Shown here in pieces: positions 16,603 through 24,482 of a DNA stretch of 39,690 bases. Under the pieces are notes generated by a model. The model was not told where the DNA came from and did no database searches. It worked only from the letters and a program-made list of their open reading frames with translations. Position numbers and translations under genes: made by a program. The stretch comes from Ectopseudomonas khazarica (lineage in GTDB: Bacteria > Pseudomonadota > Gammaproteobacteria > Pseudomonadales > Pseudomonadaceae). Position 1 is the first letter of the stretch; every line of letters begins with the position of its first letter. The DNA lies in NCBI RefSeq assembly GCF_004521985.1, contig NZ_SBHZ01000028.1, positions 1 through 39,690 on the forward strand, written 5' to 3'.

Positions 16603-18003
16603 TCAGTGGCCGCCAGCGGCCGGCTCGGTACTGGCGACTGGCGCCGCGGCGAGCGTGGGATTGGGTGTGCCCAGCAGGGCCATGTCGAGGTCGGCGCGGG
16701 CCAGCCAGAAATCACGCTGCGCCTGCAGATAGCCATCCACCGCCAGCACCTGGCGACGGGCGTCGGCAAGCAGTTCGAAGGTGCTGATGAACATGCCGTT
16801 GTAGCGCAGCAGGTTTTCCTCGGCCATGCGCTGGCGCAGCGGCAGGACCTCGACGCGATAGTGGCGCGCCAGTTCGAAGGCATTGCGATAGACCTGGTAG
16901 GCCTCGCGCACCTGCGAACGGGCATTGATCGCCGTCTCGGCAGCCCGGTTGAGCGCCTGGCGATACTGCGCCTCGGCCCTCGCCACCTTGGCGCCGCTCC
17001 AGTCGAACAGCGGCAGTTCGACGCTGATCTCGTAACCGCGCTGGGTCGGTTCCTCGTTGGAGCGGTTGTTGACCACGCCCAGCTCCAGCACGTTGACGAA
17101 GCGCGTGGTGCGCGTCAGCCCAAGGTTCTGCGCCAGCCGCTCGACGTCCAGGCGCATCGCCTGAATGTCCTGGCGCTGGTTCATAGCCAGGCGCTCCACC
17201 TCCGGCAGTTCATCCGCCGCATCCGGCAACGGCGGCAAGCGCTCGGGCAGGCGATAGGCAATCTGCTCGCCCCACAGGCCGAGCAGCCGGGTCAGCCGCT
17301 CGCGGCTGGCCACCCGCGCCTGTTCGGCACGCAGTACGGCGATCCCCGCCTCGGCATAGAAGCCCTGCTGCTCGGCCTGCTGCAACTTGCTGAAGTTGCC
17401 GACCGCCGCCAGCCGCCTGGCCAGTTCGGCGCCGGCTTCGGCGGCCTCCAGCACCTGCCGCGCGTAGACCAGCCCCTCCTCCGCCGCGACCGCCTGGTAC
17501 CAGGCCTTGCGCGTCTCGCTGGCCAGCTCGACCACCGCCAGGCTGGTGCGGCGCTGCAACTGCTCGAAGCGCCTGCCTTCGAGACGCGAGGTCATCGGCA
17601 AGGCGATCAACCGCGCCAGGTTCAGGTGCAGGCCGCGCTCGTATTCCACTTCGCGGCCTTTCTCCAGGCGCCCGTAGGAGAAACCGGGATTGGGCAGGCG
17701 CCCGGCCTGTACCCGCTCGGCTTCGCCAATGCCCAGCTCGTCGAATGCAGCCTGCAGGCCGCGATTGTTGAGCAGGGCCAACTGCACCGCCGCATCGAGG
17801 TTCAGCGGCTCGGCCAGCAGTTCGCCGACGCGCGCCTCGATCTGGCTGCGCCCGGCGTCGTCGCGCGCCCAGAGCACCTGCTTGTCCAGCTGACGTTCGG
17901 CGCCTTGCTGCACCGCGTCGAATCCGCCGTCCTCGCTGAAGCTGGCGCAACCGGCCAGCAGCGACAGGGCACAGAGCAGCGCCAGGGGTTTAATGATGGT
18001 CAT
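16603..18003 (-). CDS. Outer-membrane TolC-family lipoprotein (CusC/CzcC-like)
   Basis: 466 residues from the ATG at 18001-18003, which has GGGAGG five bases upstream. The lipobox LLAGC places Cys19 as the acylated residue. The rest is the long alpha-helical outer-membrane efflux protein pattern (two repeats, each with extended helices such as LNLARLIALPMTSRLEGRRF and ETRKAWYQAVAAEEGLVYAR). Such proteins form the outer channel of RND metal pumps, but there is no membrane-fusion or RND gene nearby, so it either borrows a distant pump or has another role. It overlaps the preceding small gene by 14 bases, so translation is coupled. Confidence 0.9.
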   Translation of the reverse strand: MTIIKPLALLCALSLLAGCASFSEDGGFDAVQQGAERQLDKQVLWARDDAGRSQIEARVGELLAEPLNLDAAVQLALLNNRGLQAAFDELGIGEAERVQAGRLPNPGFSYGRLEKGREVEYERGLHLNLARLIALPMTSRLEGRRFEQLQRRTSLAVVELASETRKAWYQAVAAEEGLVYARQVLEAAEAGAELARRLAAVGNFSKLQQAEQQGFYAEAGIAVLRAEQARVASRERLTRLLGLWGEQIAYRLPERLPPLPDAADELPEVERLAMNQRQDIQAMRLDVERLAQNLGLTRTTRFVNVLELGVVNNRSNEEPTQRGYEISVELPLFDWSGAKVARAEAQYRQALNRAAETAINARSQVREAYQVYRNAFELARHYRVEVLPLRQRMAEENLLRYNGMFISTFELLADARRQVLAVDGYLQAQRDFWLARADLDMALLGTPNPTLAAAPVASTEPAAGGH

Positions 18004-18289
18004 GACCACCTCCCGAAGCAGGCTCGGCAGATGACTCGGCCGGCTGTGCCCAACCCTCCATGCTGTAGGTACGCCAGCCGCCGATACGACCGACCTGGTC
18101 GTTGGCCTCGCGCCAGTCCTGCAAGGGTTCGTCGGTGTGCGTGCGGTAGTCGCTCAACGGCGACTGGTAGACCTGTGCCGGCACCGCGGCAGCGGCATCC
18201 AGCGGGTCGGGCTGGACGGCCAGCAGCACGCCGGGCAGCGCCAGGGCAACGGCACCCAGCGACCACCCGGCAATCGGATGAAACTTCAT
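17990..18289 (-). CDS. Small exported protein of the copper operon, unknown function
   Basis: 99 residues from the ATG at 18287-18289. The N-terminus MKFHPIAGWSLGAVALALPG is a signal peptide or anchor. The mature part has DPLDAAAAVPAQVYQSPLSD, a segment with TDEPLQDWREANDQVGRIGG and a tail GGGHDHH that may bind metal. The WREANDQVGRIGGW pattern recurs, as I recall, in small proteins beside TolC genes of metal-resistance clusters, but I cannot name a family. It overlaps the start of the TolC-type gene by 14 bases. Confidence 0.7.
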   Translation of the reverse strand: MKFHPIAGWSLGAVALALPGVLLAVQPDPLDAAAAVPAQVYQSPLSDYRTHTDEPLQDWREANDQVGRIGGWRTYSMEGWAQPAESSAEPASGGGHDHH

Positions 18290-18307
18290 GATGTGTTCTC
18301 GCGTAGG

Positions 18308-18352
18308 GCGGCCAACCGGCCGCATGAGCTACAAGCGCCGGTCTACGGCGCT
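18308..18352. repeat. Two tandem hairpins in the leader between the first two copper-operon genes
   Basis: GCGGCC/GGCCGC (18308-18313 and 18318-18323, loop AACC) and AGCGCCG/CGGCGCT (18334-18340 and 18346-18352, loop GTCTA) are both perfect. They fill most of the 75-base gap between the stop of the CopL-like gene and the next start. They could protect or attenuate the polycistronic transcript; no T tract follows. Confidence 0.55.
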
Positions 18353-18364
18353 AACCTCGGGGGC

Positions 18365-18751
18365 TCAGGCGAGAAAAGGACGCGGGGGGCGTTCAGGCGT
18401 GTCAGCCACGCCGATGACGAGGCGATCGGGCCAGGCCATGGGCGGCTCGGCGCTTCGCGCGATGCTGTGATTCAGGAACGGCTCGCCGGGCGCGGCGACA
18501 CCGACGCAGAAGGCGCACAGGGTGCAGACACCGCCATCAGCGGCGGGCGCGGCATCCTGCTGCAGGTCAGACGCGTCGGCCGTGACCATGCCATGGGCCA
18601 TGCCGGACGCGCCATGCTCCGTCATGTTCATCGACATGACGCTGCTGCGGTGAACCTGCTGGCAAAGTTGCATGCCGAGCGCCGCCATGGCCTGTGTCGG
18701 CAAGGCCAACATCAGCATCCAGATCAGGGCGGTACGCAGGGTCTTGCGCAT
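18365..18751 (-). CDS. CopL/DUF2946-like small exported Cys/His/Met-rich protein
   Basis: 128 residues from the ATG at 18749-18751. The signal peptide MRKTLRTALIWMLMLALPTQ ends near AMAA. The mature protein has GMQLCQQVHRSSVMSMNMTE, several Met/His (HGASGMAHGM) and CTLCAFCVG, suggesting metal ligands. This composition and its place at the head of a copper operon fit the DUF2946/CopL group, short leader-like proteins needed for copper-responsive expression in some bacteria. The family call is from composition and context, not from a strict motif. It starts the six-gene copper operon. Confidence 0.65.
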   Translation of the reverse strand: MRKTLRTALIWMLMLALPTQAMAALGMQLCQQVHRSSVMSMNMTEHGASGMAHGMVTADASDLQQDAAPAADGGVCTLCAFCVGVAAPGEPFLNHSIARSAEPPMAWPDRLVIGVADTPERPPRPFLA

Positions 18752-18788
18752 AAGAGGTCGTGCAGCCGGTTCAGCAAGCGATATTCGG

Positions 18789-18827
18789 ATTATCCTTACG
18801 CCGGGCGCTTTGTCCAGCGCTACAAGG
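18789..18827 (-). promoter_or_regulatory. Candidate promoter and dyad for the copper operon
   Basis: On the minus strand, TGGACA (18811-18816) and GATAAT (18789-18794) are separated by 16 bases and lie 38-65 bases upstream of the CopL-like start. A dyad CTTTGT/ACAAGG (18808-18813, 18822-18827) overlaps the -35. It covers the end of the upstream antiporter gene. The regulator is not known; this could be a CueR- or CopR-type site, but the match to neither consensus is strong. Confidence 0.35.
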
Positions 18828-20247
18828 TCAAATGCCCGGCGTACAGGCCATAGCCGGCCACCACGGCGGTCAGCAGCACCGCGCTGAAGATCAGCCATTC
18901 ATGGGGCCGGAACAAGGCCTGGCCCAGTTCGCGCTTGGCCCGCTGGAACAGCAGCACGCCCGGCGCGTAGAGCAGCGCCGACAGCAGCAGGTACTTCACC
19001 CCGCCGGCATACAGCAGCCAGGCGGCATACAGAATCGCCAGCAGACCGACCAGCAGATCCTTGCGCCGTACTGTGGCTTGCGCCTCGTAGGTCTCGCCAC
19101 GCACCACCAGCAGCAGCGCATAGACCGACGACCACAGATAGGGCACCAGGATCATCGATGACGCCAGGTAGATCAGCGACAGGTAGGTGCCCTGAGCGAA
19201 CAGGATGATCAGCAGGAACAACTGGATCATCGCGTTGGTCAGCCAGAGCGCATTGGCAGGTACCTTGCTGGCACTCTCCCTGCGCAGGAAGGCCGGCATG
19301 GTGCCGTCCTTCGCCGCGACGAAGAGGATCTCCGCGCAGAGCAGCGCCCAGGACAGCAATGCACCGAGCAGCGAGACGGCCAGGCCGACGCTGATCAGCA
19401 CCGCGCCCCAGCGCCCCACCACATGCTCCAGCACACCAGCCATCGACGGGTTCTGCAATGCGGCCAGCTCGGGTTGGCTCATCACCCCCAGCGACAGCAG
19501 GTTGACCAGCATCAGCAACGCCAGCACCCCGAGAAAGCCGATCACCGTGGCCGTGCCGACATCCCTGCGCCGTTCGGCACGCGAGGAATACACGCTGGCC
19601 CCCTCGATACCGATGAACACGAACACGGTGACCAGCATCATGTTGCGCACCTGCTCCAGCACGCTACCGAACTGCGGGTTGCTGCGCCCCCAGATATCCC
19701 GCGTGAAGACGTCGCGATCGAACGCCAGGCCGACAATGACGATGAACAGCAGGATCGGCACCAGCTTGGCCACCGTGGTGACCAGGTTGATCAGCGCCGC
19801 CTCCCTGATCCCGCGCAGCACCAGGGCATGCACGCACCACAGCAACACCGAGGCGCAGCCGATGGCCAGGGGCGTATTGCCCTCGCCGAAGGCCGGGAAG
19901 AAATAGCCCAGCGTCGAGAACAGCAGGACGAAGTAACCGACGTTGCCCAGCCAGGCGCTGATCCAGTAGCCCCAGGCCGAAGAGAACCCCATGTAATCGC
20001 CCAGACCGGCTTTGGCATAGACGTATACGCCACCGTCCAGCTCCGGTTTGCGATTGGCCAGGCCCTGGAACACGAACGCGAGCGCCAGCATGCCCACCGC
20101 CGTGATTCCCCAGCCGATCAGCACCGCACCGACATCCGCCCGGGCGGCGATGTTCTGCGGCAGCGAGAAGATCCCGCCACCCACCATCGAGCCCACCACC
20201 AGCGCAGTGAGCGCACCCAGGCTCAGTTTTCGACTTCCGTCCGACAT
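18820..20247 (-). CDS. ArcD-like basic amino acid/polyamine antiporter (APC family)
   Basis: 475 residues, twelve or more membrane segments. The APC signature is clear: LGALTALVVGSMVGGGIFSL at the start, GVYVYAKAGLGDYMGFSSAW, and FIGIEGASVYSSRAERRRDV. Many blocks match P. aeruginosa ArcD, the arginine:ornithine exchanger, as remembered (for example LSLIYLASSMILVPYLWS). Unlike arcD, it is not beside arcABC; its neighbours are copper genes and a GST. Substrate might therefore be another basic amino acid or amine such as agmatine or lysine. ATG at 20247 is used, with AGAGGG upstream; the in-frame ATG 9 codons earlier has no good ribosome site. Confidence 0.88.
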   Translation of the reverse strand: MSDGSRKLSLGALTALVVGSMVGGGIFSLPQNIAARADVGAVLIGWGITAVGMLALAFVFQGLANRKPELDGGVYVYAKAGLGDYMGFSSAWGYWISAWLGNVGYFVLLFSTLGYFFPAFGEGNTPLAIGCASVLLWCVHALVLRGIREAALINLVTTVAKLVPILLFIVIVGLAFDRDVFTRDIWGRSNPQFGSVLEQVRNMMLVTVFVFIGIEGASVYSSRAERRRDVGTATVIGFLGVLALLMLVNLLSLGVMSQPELAALQNPSMAGVLEHVVGRWGAVLISVGLAVSLLGALLSWALLCAEILFVAAKDGTMPAFLRRESASKVPANALWLTNAMIQLFLLIILFAQGTYLSLIYLASSMILVPYLWSSVYALLLVVRGETYEAQATVRRKDLLVGLLAILYAAWLLYAGGVKYLLLSALLYAPGVLLFQRAKRELGQALFRPHEWLIFSAVLLTAVVAGYGLYAGHLTL

Positions 20248-20316
20248 GGCGGTCCCTCTGCGAGCTACCGCCAAACTCTAGACCAGAGCGGTGAACCTAC
20301 CAGCACACTTCCCCGC

Positions 20317-20919
20317 TCAGCCCAGCATGGTCACGTGATGCGGGTGGCTGGCCACGCGATCGAGCCAGGCACGCACCGCCGGGAAGGCTTCGAGGCTGAA
20401 GCCGCCTTCGTCCGCGACATGGGTATAGGCATAGAGCGCGATATCGGCGATGGAGTAGTGCTCACCGACCAGGTAGGGCGTGCGTTCGAGCTGCCTCTCC
20501 ATGACCTTGAGCGCCTTGTAGCCGAGTTTCAGGCAGCGCGCGTGCTCCTCGCGCCGCTCCTCGGGCATCCCCTGGTAGAGCTGGATGAAGCGCGCCACCG
20601 CGACATAAGGCTCATGGCTGTACTGCTCGAAGAACTGCCACTGCAGCACCTGAGTACGCAGGCGCGGCTCGCTGGGCAGGAACTCGCTGCCGTCGGCAAG
20701 GAAGTTGAGAATGGCATTGGACTCCCACAGGCAGGTGCCGTCGTCCAGCTCCAGCACCGGAATCTTGCCGTTAGGGTTCTTCACCAGGAAGGCTTCGCTC
20801 TGCGTCTCGCCCTTGAGGATATCGATGGGAATCCACTGGTACGGCTTGCCCAGCAGATGCAGCATCAGCTTGACCTTGTAGCAGTTGCCCGAACGGTAGT
20901 CGCCATAGACCTTGAACAT
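20317..20919 (-). CDS. Glutathione S-transferase
   Basis: 200 residues from the ATG at 20917-20919. The thioredoxin-like N-terminal domain has MFKVYGDYRSGNCYKVKLML, with the catalytic Ser/Cys region, then NPNGKIPVLELDDGTCLWES with the cis-Pro and Glu-Ser pair that hold glutathione. The C-terminal helical domain has GEHYSIADIALYAYTHVADE, the typical N-capping box. Cytoplasmic. The substrate is unknown; this type in pseudomonads often lies near amino acid genes. It is on the same strand as the aminotransferase gene upstream (115-base gap), so they may share a transcript. Confidence 0.93.
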   Translation of the reverse strand: MFKVYGDYRSGNCYKVKLMLHLLGKPYQWIPIDILKGETQSEAFLVKNPNGKIPVLELDDGTCLWESNAILNFLADGSEFLPSEPRLRTQVLQWQFFEQYSHEPYVAVARFIQLYQGMPEERREEHARCLKLGYKALKVMERQLERTPYLVGEHYSIADIALYAYTHVADEGGFSLEAFPAVRAWLDRVASHPHHVTMLG

Positions 20920-21034
20920 CGCGTTGCCCTCCCTATCAATCCTCGCGGCAAGCTCGCCGCCAATCACCCTGCCTGCCGGAGCTGCCGTGCCCGGAGCACT
21001 CGCGGCTCACGCCGCGCCTGCAGGCAAACAACCC

Positions 21035-22192
21035 TCACGCACCCTGCGCAGCACGGATCACCGCAGCCAACCGGCGCAAACCCTCGCCCAGGCGCTCCGG
21101 CGCCACATGGCTGAAGTTCAGTCGCAGATGCCCGGGGTTGGCGTCCGGGTCGATGAAGAACGGCTCGCCCGGCATGAAGGCGACATTCTGCGCCAACGCC
21201 GCATCGAGCAGCGTACGGGTATCGAGCGGCTGCTTCAGGGTCAGCCAGAAGAACAGGCCGCCCTGCGGAACCTCCCACTCGGCGAGATCGCCGAAATGTT
21301 CCAGCAGCGCACCCTGCATGGCGTCGCGGCGGATACGGTAGAAGTCGCGCAGCTCGGCCAGGTGGCCACGGTACTGCTCGCTGCCCAGCCACTGCAGCGC
21401 CTGCCACTGACCGATGCGGTTGGTGTGCAGGTCGGCCGACTGCTTCAGGCGCAGCAGGTGCGGGTACAGGTCCCTGGTGGCGATCAGATAGCCCACGCGC
21501 AGGCCCGGCAGCAGCGTCTTGGACACGGTACCGGTGTAGATCCAGCTGGCTTTGCGCAGGTGGCTGACGATGGGCGTGGCGCTGCCGGCATCGAACACCA
21601 GCTCGCGGTACGGCTCGTCCTCGATCAGGGTCACGCCGAATTCGTCGAGCAGCGCCGCCACGGCCTCGCGCTTGGCTTCGCTGTAGCGCGTGGCGGACGG
21701 ATTCTGGAACGTCGGGATCAGGTAGGCGAAAGCCGGCTTGTGCTGTTCCAGGCGCTGGCGCAGCACGGCCAGCTCGGGGCCGTCGGCCTCCTGCGGCACG
21801 CTGATGCAGTCGGCACCGAACAGCTGGAACGCCTGCAGCGCCGCCAGGTAGGTCGGCGCCTCGAGCAGCACTTCGGTACCCGGATCGATGAACAGCTTGG
21901 CGGCCAGGTCCAGCGTCTGCTGCGAGCCACTGACGATCAGCACCTGGCTGGCATCGCACGGCACCCCCAGGGCACGCGCCTCGGCAGCGATGGCTTCGCG
22001 CAGCGCCGGCTCGCCTTCGCTCATGCCGTACTGGCCCATGCTCGCCGGCATCTCGGCCCAGTCCACCTTCGGCAGCATCGGCTCGGCCGGCAGGCCACCG
22101 GCGAAGGACATCACCTCCGGACGCTGCGCCGCGGCAAGAATTTCACGGATCAGGGAGCTTTTCAGGCGGGCGATGCGTTCGGAGAAGGCCAT
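21035..22192 (-). CDS. PLP-dependent aminotransferase, class I/II (2-aminoadipate/aromatic type)
   Basis: 385 residues. The fold type I signatures are seen: FAGGLPAEPMLP near the start, the cofactor region VSGSQQTLDLAAK, PTFQNPSATRYS (Asn-Pro), EDEPYRELVF with Asp192, and the Schiff-base lysine Lys225 in TVSKTLLPGLRVGY. It resembles the LysN/ARO8 and MocR-related group, acting on 2-aminoadipate, branched or aromatic amino acids. Cytoplasmic. It diverges from a MarR regulator, whose likely operator lies between them at 22227-22241. Substrate remains open. Confidence 0.9.
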   Translation of the reverse strand: MAFSERIARLKSSLIREILAAAQRPEVMSFAGGLPAEPMLPKVDWAEMPASMGQYGMSEGEPALREAIAAEARALGVPCDASQVLIVSGSQQTLDLAAKLFIDPGTEVLLEAPTYLAALQAFQLFGADCISVPQEADGPELAVLRQRLEQHKPAFAYLIPTFQNPSATRYSEAKREAVAALLDEFGVTLIEDEPYRELVFDAGSATPIVSHLRKASWIYTGTVSKTLLPGLRVGYLIATRDLYPHLLRLKQSADLHTNRIGQWQALQWLGSEQYRGHLAELRDFYRIRRDAMQGALLEHFGDLAEWEVPQGGLFFWLTLKQPLDTRTLLDAALAQNVAFMPGEPFFIDPDANPGHLRLNFSHVAPERLGEGLRRLAAVIRAAQGA

Positions 22193-22226
22193 GGTGTGTC
22201 CTGGGGTGCCAAAGTCGTTTAATTAA

Positions 22227-22241
22227 GTCAAACTGCTTGAC
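22227..22241. promoter_or_regulatory. Inverted repeat between aminotransferase and marR-type gene
   Basis: GTCAA (22227-22231), ACTGC, TTGAC (22237-22241), perfect in the arms, in a locally AT-rich stretch with TTTAATTAA just before. It is 34 bases from each of the two divergent starts (22192 and 22275), a natural site for auto-repression by the MarR-family protein. Confidence 0.45.
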
Positions 22242-22274
22242 CGAAACTACGCCGCCACCCAGAGATACGTCAAT

Positions 22275-22790
22275 ATGACTGACCTAAAAAATTTCTCCGA
22301 GAAATTTTTAACGTCGCCCGGCGACAGCCCCCAGGGTGGCCTCAATGGTGCGCAGGTCATGCGCAATTCCGCCGCCCAGCAGGCCGCCATGGAGGCCTTC
22401 TTCTTCGGCTATCAGGCCTTCACCGCCAAGCCCGACGAGATGCTGGCCAAGCGCGGGCTGTCGCGCGTGCACCACCGCATCCTGTTCTTCATCGCCAAGT
22501 ACCCGGGCCTGAACATGAGCGAACTACTCGGTTACCTGGGCGTCAGCAAGCAGGCATTGAACATGCCGCTGCGCCAGCTGATGGAGATGCACCTGGTGCA
22601 GAGCGAGGCGGCAGCGGACGACAAGCGCAAGCGCCTGCTGGTGTTCACGCCGGAGGGCGCCAAGCTGGAACAGGCCCTGCGCCGGGAACAGGCCCGCCTG
22701 TTGCAGCGCGCGTTCGCCGAAGTGGGCGAAGACGCCGTGCAGGGCTGGCTCCAGGTCAACCTGGCCCTGGCCTCCAGCCACAGCAACTAG
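22275..22790 (+). CDS. MarR-family transcriptional regulator
   Basis: 171 residues. The winged-helix core includes RVHHRILFFIAKYPGLNMSE, LLGYLGVSKQALNMPLRQLM (recognition helix) and the wing ADDKRKRLLVFTPEGAKLEQ. The family binds palindromic sites as a dimer and is released by small ligands. An extra N-terminal extension of about 40 residues (MTDLKNFSEKFLTSPGDSPQ) is unusual; an internal ATG at residue 29 would remove most of it. It is divergent from the aminotransferase/GST genes, its probable targets. Confidence 0.9.
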   Translation: MTDLKNFSEKFLTSPGDSPQGGLNGAQVMRNSAAQQAAMEAFFFGYQAFTAKPDEMLAKRGLSRVHHRILFFIAKYPGLNMSELLGYLGVSKQALNMPLRQLMEMHLVQSEAAADDKRKRLLVFTPEGAKLEQALRREQARLLQRAFAEVGEDAVQGWLQVNLALASSHSN

Positions 22791-22841
22791 TCCGGGCCGC
22801 GGCCCCTGTAGCTGGCCTTCTGCAACCATCCATCGCCGATT

Positions 22842-22860
22842 TGACGCAGCGATTGCGTCA
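22842..22860. repeat. Perfect inverted repeat downstream of the marR-type gene
   Basis: TGACGCA (22842-22848), GCGAT, TGCGTCA (22854-22860). Seven-bp arms with a 5-base centre, 52 bases after the MarR stop and just upstream of the Fur-box. It lacks a T tract, so it might be an operator or a weak terminator. Confidence 0.45.
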
Positions 22861-22878
22861 TGGCCGCCTCCTCTGCGA

Positions 22879-22897
22879 ACATATGCGAATCATTATC
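22879..22897 (+). promoter_or_regulatory. Fur-box before the iron-type sigma factor gene
   Basis: ACATATGCGAATCATTATC matches 13 of 19 positions of the Fur consensus, with the right half AATCATTATC complete. It lies 29 bases upstream of the GTG start of the FecI-type gene. Fur with iron would repress the sigma, anti-sigma and receptor genes. Confidence 0.65.
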
Positions 22898-22925
22898 AAC
22901 TCAACTTAGATCTCGCGAGGGGCGT

Positions 22926-23444
22926 GTGTCGGTCCAGGACTCCAGCAATCAGCAGTTGGTCGGCCTGCTCTACCGCGATCACCGCGACTGGCTGTTCGGC
23001 TGGCTGCGCAAGAGCCTGAACTGCGCGCAACGCGCGGAAGACCTGAGCCAGGACACCTTCGTCCGCCTGCTGGGGCGCACCGAGCTGCACAGCCCACGCG
23101 AACCCCGCGCCCTGCTCACCACCATCGCCAAAGGGCTGCTGGTCGACCAGTTCCGACGCAATGCCCTGGAGCGCGCCTACCTGGATGAACTGGCACTGGC
23201 CCCCGAGGCCGTGCAACCCAGCCCGGAAGAACAGGCGCTGGCCCTGGAGCAGCTGGCGGAGATCGATCGCCTGCTCGGTCAGCTGTCGAGCAAGGCGCGC
23301 GCGGCATTCCTCTACAACCGCCTGGACGGTCTCGGCCATGCCGAGATCGCCGAGCGTCTGGGGGTCTCCCCTTCCCGCGTGCGCCAGTACCTCGCCCAGG
23401 GCCTTCGCCAGTGCTATGTCGCGCTGTATGGGGCACCGCAATGA
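22926..23444 (+). CDS. FecI-type extracytoplasmic function sigma factor
   Basis: 172 residues from the GTG at 22926. Region 2 covers LVGLLYRDHRDWLFGWLRKS and RAEDLSQDTFVRLLGR; region 4 covers ARAAFLYNRLDGLGHAEIAE and RLGVSPSRVRQYLAQG. Length is normal for FecI/FpvI-like iron-starvation sigma factors. The ORF is open upstream to an ATG at 22860, but that start would put the Fur-box inside the coding region, so the GTG is preferred although its ribosome site (GAGGGG) is close. It is followed by the anti-sigma gene with a 4-base overlap. Expected to transcribe the receptor gene when the cognate siderophore binds. Confidence 0.88.
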   Translation: MSVQDSSNQQLVGLLYRDHRDWLFGWLRKSLNCAQRAEDLSQDTFVRLLGRTELHSPREPRALLTTIAKGLLVDQFRRNALERAYLDELALAPEAVQPSPEEQALALEQLAEIDRLLGQLSSKARAAFLYNRLDGLGHAEIAERLGVSPSRVRQYLAQGLRQCYVALYGAPQ

Positions 23445-24400
23445 GCCAGGTTTCGGCTCGCGCCCTGGATGAGGCGATCGCCTGGCAGCTGTGTCTGGGT
23501 TCGGGCAATGCCAGCGAGCAACAGCACCGCGAGTTCGCCAGGTGGCTGGCCGCCCACCCCGAGCATGGCCTGGTCTGGCGCCGCCTCGGCGGGATCGATC
23601 AGCAACTCGCGGCGGCCAACACGCCCCTGGCGCGCCGTGCGCTGCTGCAAGGCGGCATCAACCGCCGACGCAGCCTGCGTCGCCTGGGCGGTGGCACCCT
23701 CGGCCTGCTGCTTGCCGCCGGCGTCGCCCTGACCCTGCTGGCCCAGCAGCGCCCGCTGGACGACTACCTGGCCGACTATCACACCGCCAGCGGCGAGCAG
23801 CGCGACCTGTTGCTCGCCGACCGCAGCCAGGTGCGCCTCAACAGCCGCAGTGCGCTGGACGTGGAGTTCGACGCCAAAGAGCGTCGCCTGCGCCTGCGCA
23901 GTGGCGAGATCCTGATCCAGACAGCCAAGGGCGATACGCGCCCGTTCATCGTCGAGACCGAGCAGGGCCGCCTGCACGCGCTGGGCACGCGCTTCCTGGT
24001 GCGCCGCGAAGGTGCGGCGACCGAGCTGATCGTCCTGCAGTCGGCCGTCGCCGCCAGGCCGCAGGCGGCCACCGAGGAACGCATCATCCACAGCGGCGAG
24101 CAGGTGCGCATGGACCGCCATCACCTGAGCGACAGCTCGCCCGCACCGGTCGGCGCCGACGCCTGGAGCCGTGGCATGCTGGTGGCGGACAACCTGCCGC
24201 TGCAACAGCTGATCGACCAGCTGGGCGAATACCGCAGCGGCTACCTGGGCCTCGATCCGAGCCTGAGCGGCCTGCGCATCAGTGGCAGCTTCCCGCTGCA
24301 CGACAGCGACAAGGCACTGGCCGCCATTGCCCTCAGCCTGCCCGTGCAAACCGAGCGACTGGGCCCCTGGTGGACTCGCGTGGTGCCCCGGGAAAAATAG
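23441..24400 (+). CDS. FecR-type anti-sigma/sigma regulator
   Basis: 319 residues, starting at an ATGA overlap with the sigma gene. The cytoplasmic N-terminal DUF4880-type domain has EAIAWQLCLGSGNASEQQHR and FARWLAAHPEHGLVWRRL. A transmembrane helix follows (about 92-110, GGGTLGLLLAAGVALTLLA). The periplasmic FecR domain includes LLADRSQVRLNSRSALDVEF, and the C-terminal secretin/TonB-like segment interacts with the receptor (GMLVADNLPLQQLIDQLGEY). It keeps the sigma factor inactive until the receptor signals. Confidence 0.93.
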   Translation: MSQVSARALDEAIAWQLCLGSGNASEQQHREFARWLAAHPEHGLVWRRLGGIDQQLAAANTPLARRALLQGGINRRRSLRRLGGGTLGLLLAAGVALTLLAQQRPLDDYLADYHTASGEQRDLLLADRSQVRLNSRSALDVEFDAKERRLRLRSGEILIQTAKGDTRPFIVETEQGRLHALGTRFLVRREGAATELIVLQSAVAARPQAATEERIIHSGEQVRMDRHHLSDSSPAPVGADAWSRGMLVADNLPLQQLIDQLGEYRSGYLGLDPSLSGLRISGSFPLHDSDKALAAIALSLPVQTERLGPWWTRVVPREK

Positions 24401-24482
24401 TTTTCCCTCCCCCCCTGTCACTTTTTCGTTCTGCTTCGGCAAGAAGGCATTGAGATACATTAACTCTTAGGAGACGTTCGCA

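Noticed and set aside
15174..16925. Multicopper oxidase with a 113-residue N-terminal fusion
   Set aside because: The extra part is an alternate frame of the TolC-type gene; the Tat signal at 16586 marks the true start.
22860..22925. ATG start for the FecI-type gene at 22860
   Set aside because: It would place the Fur-box within the coding sequence and add residues not expected for the family; the GTG at 22926 fits the normal length.
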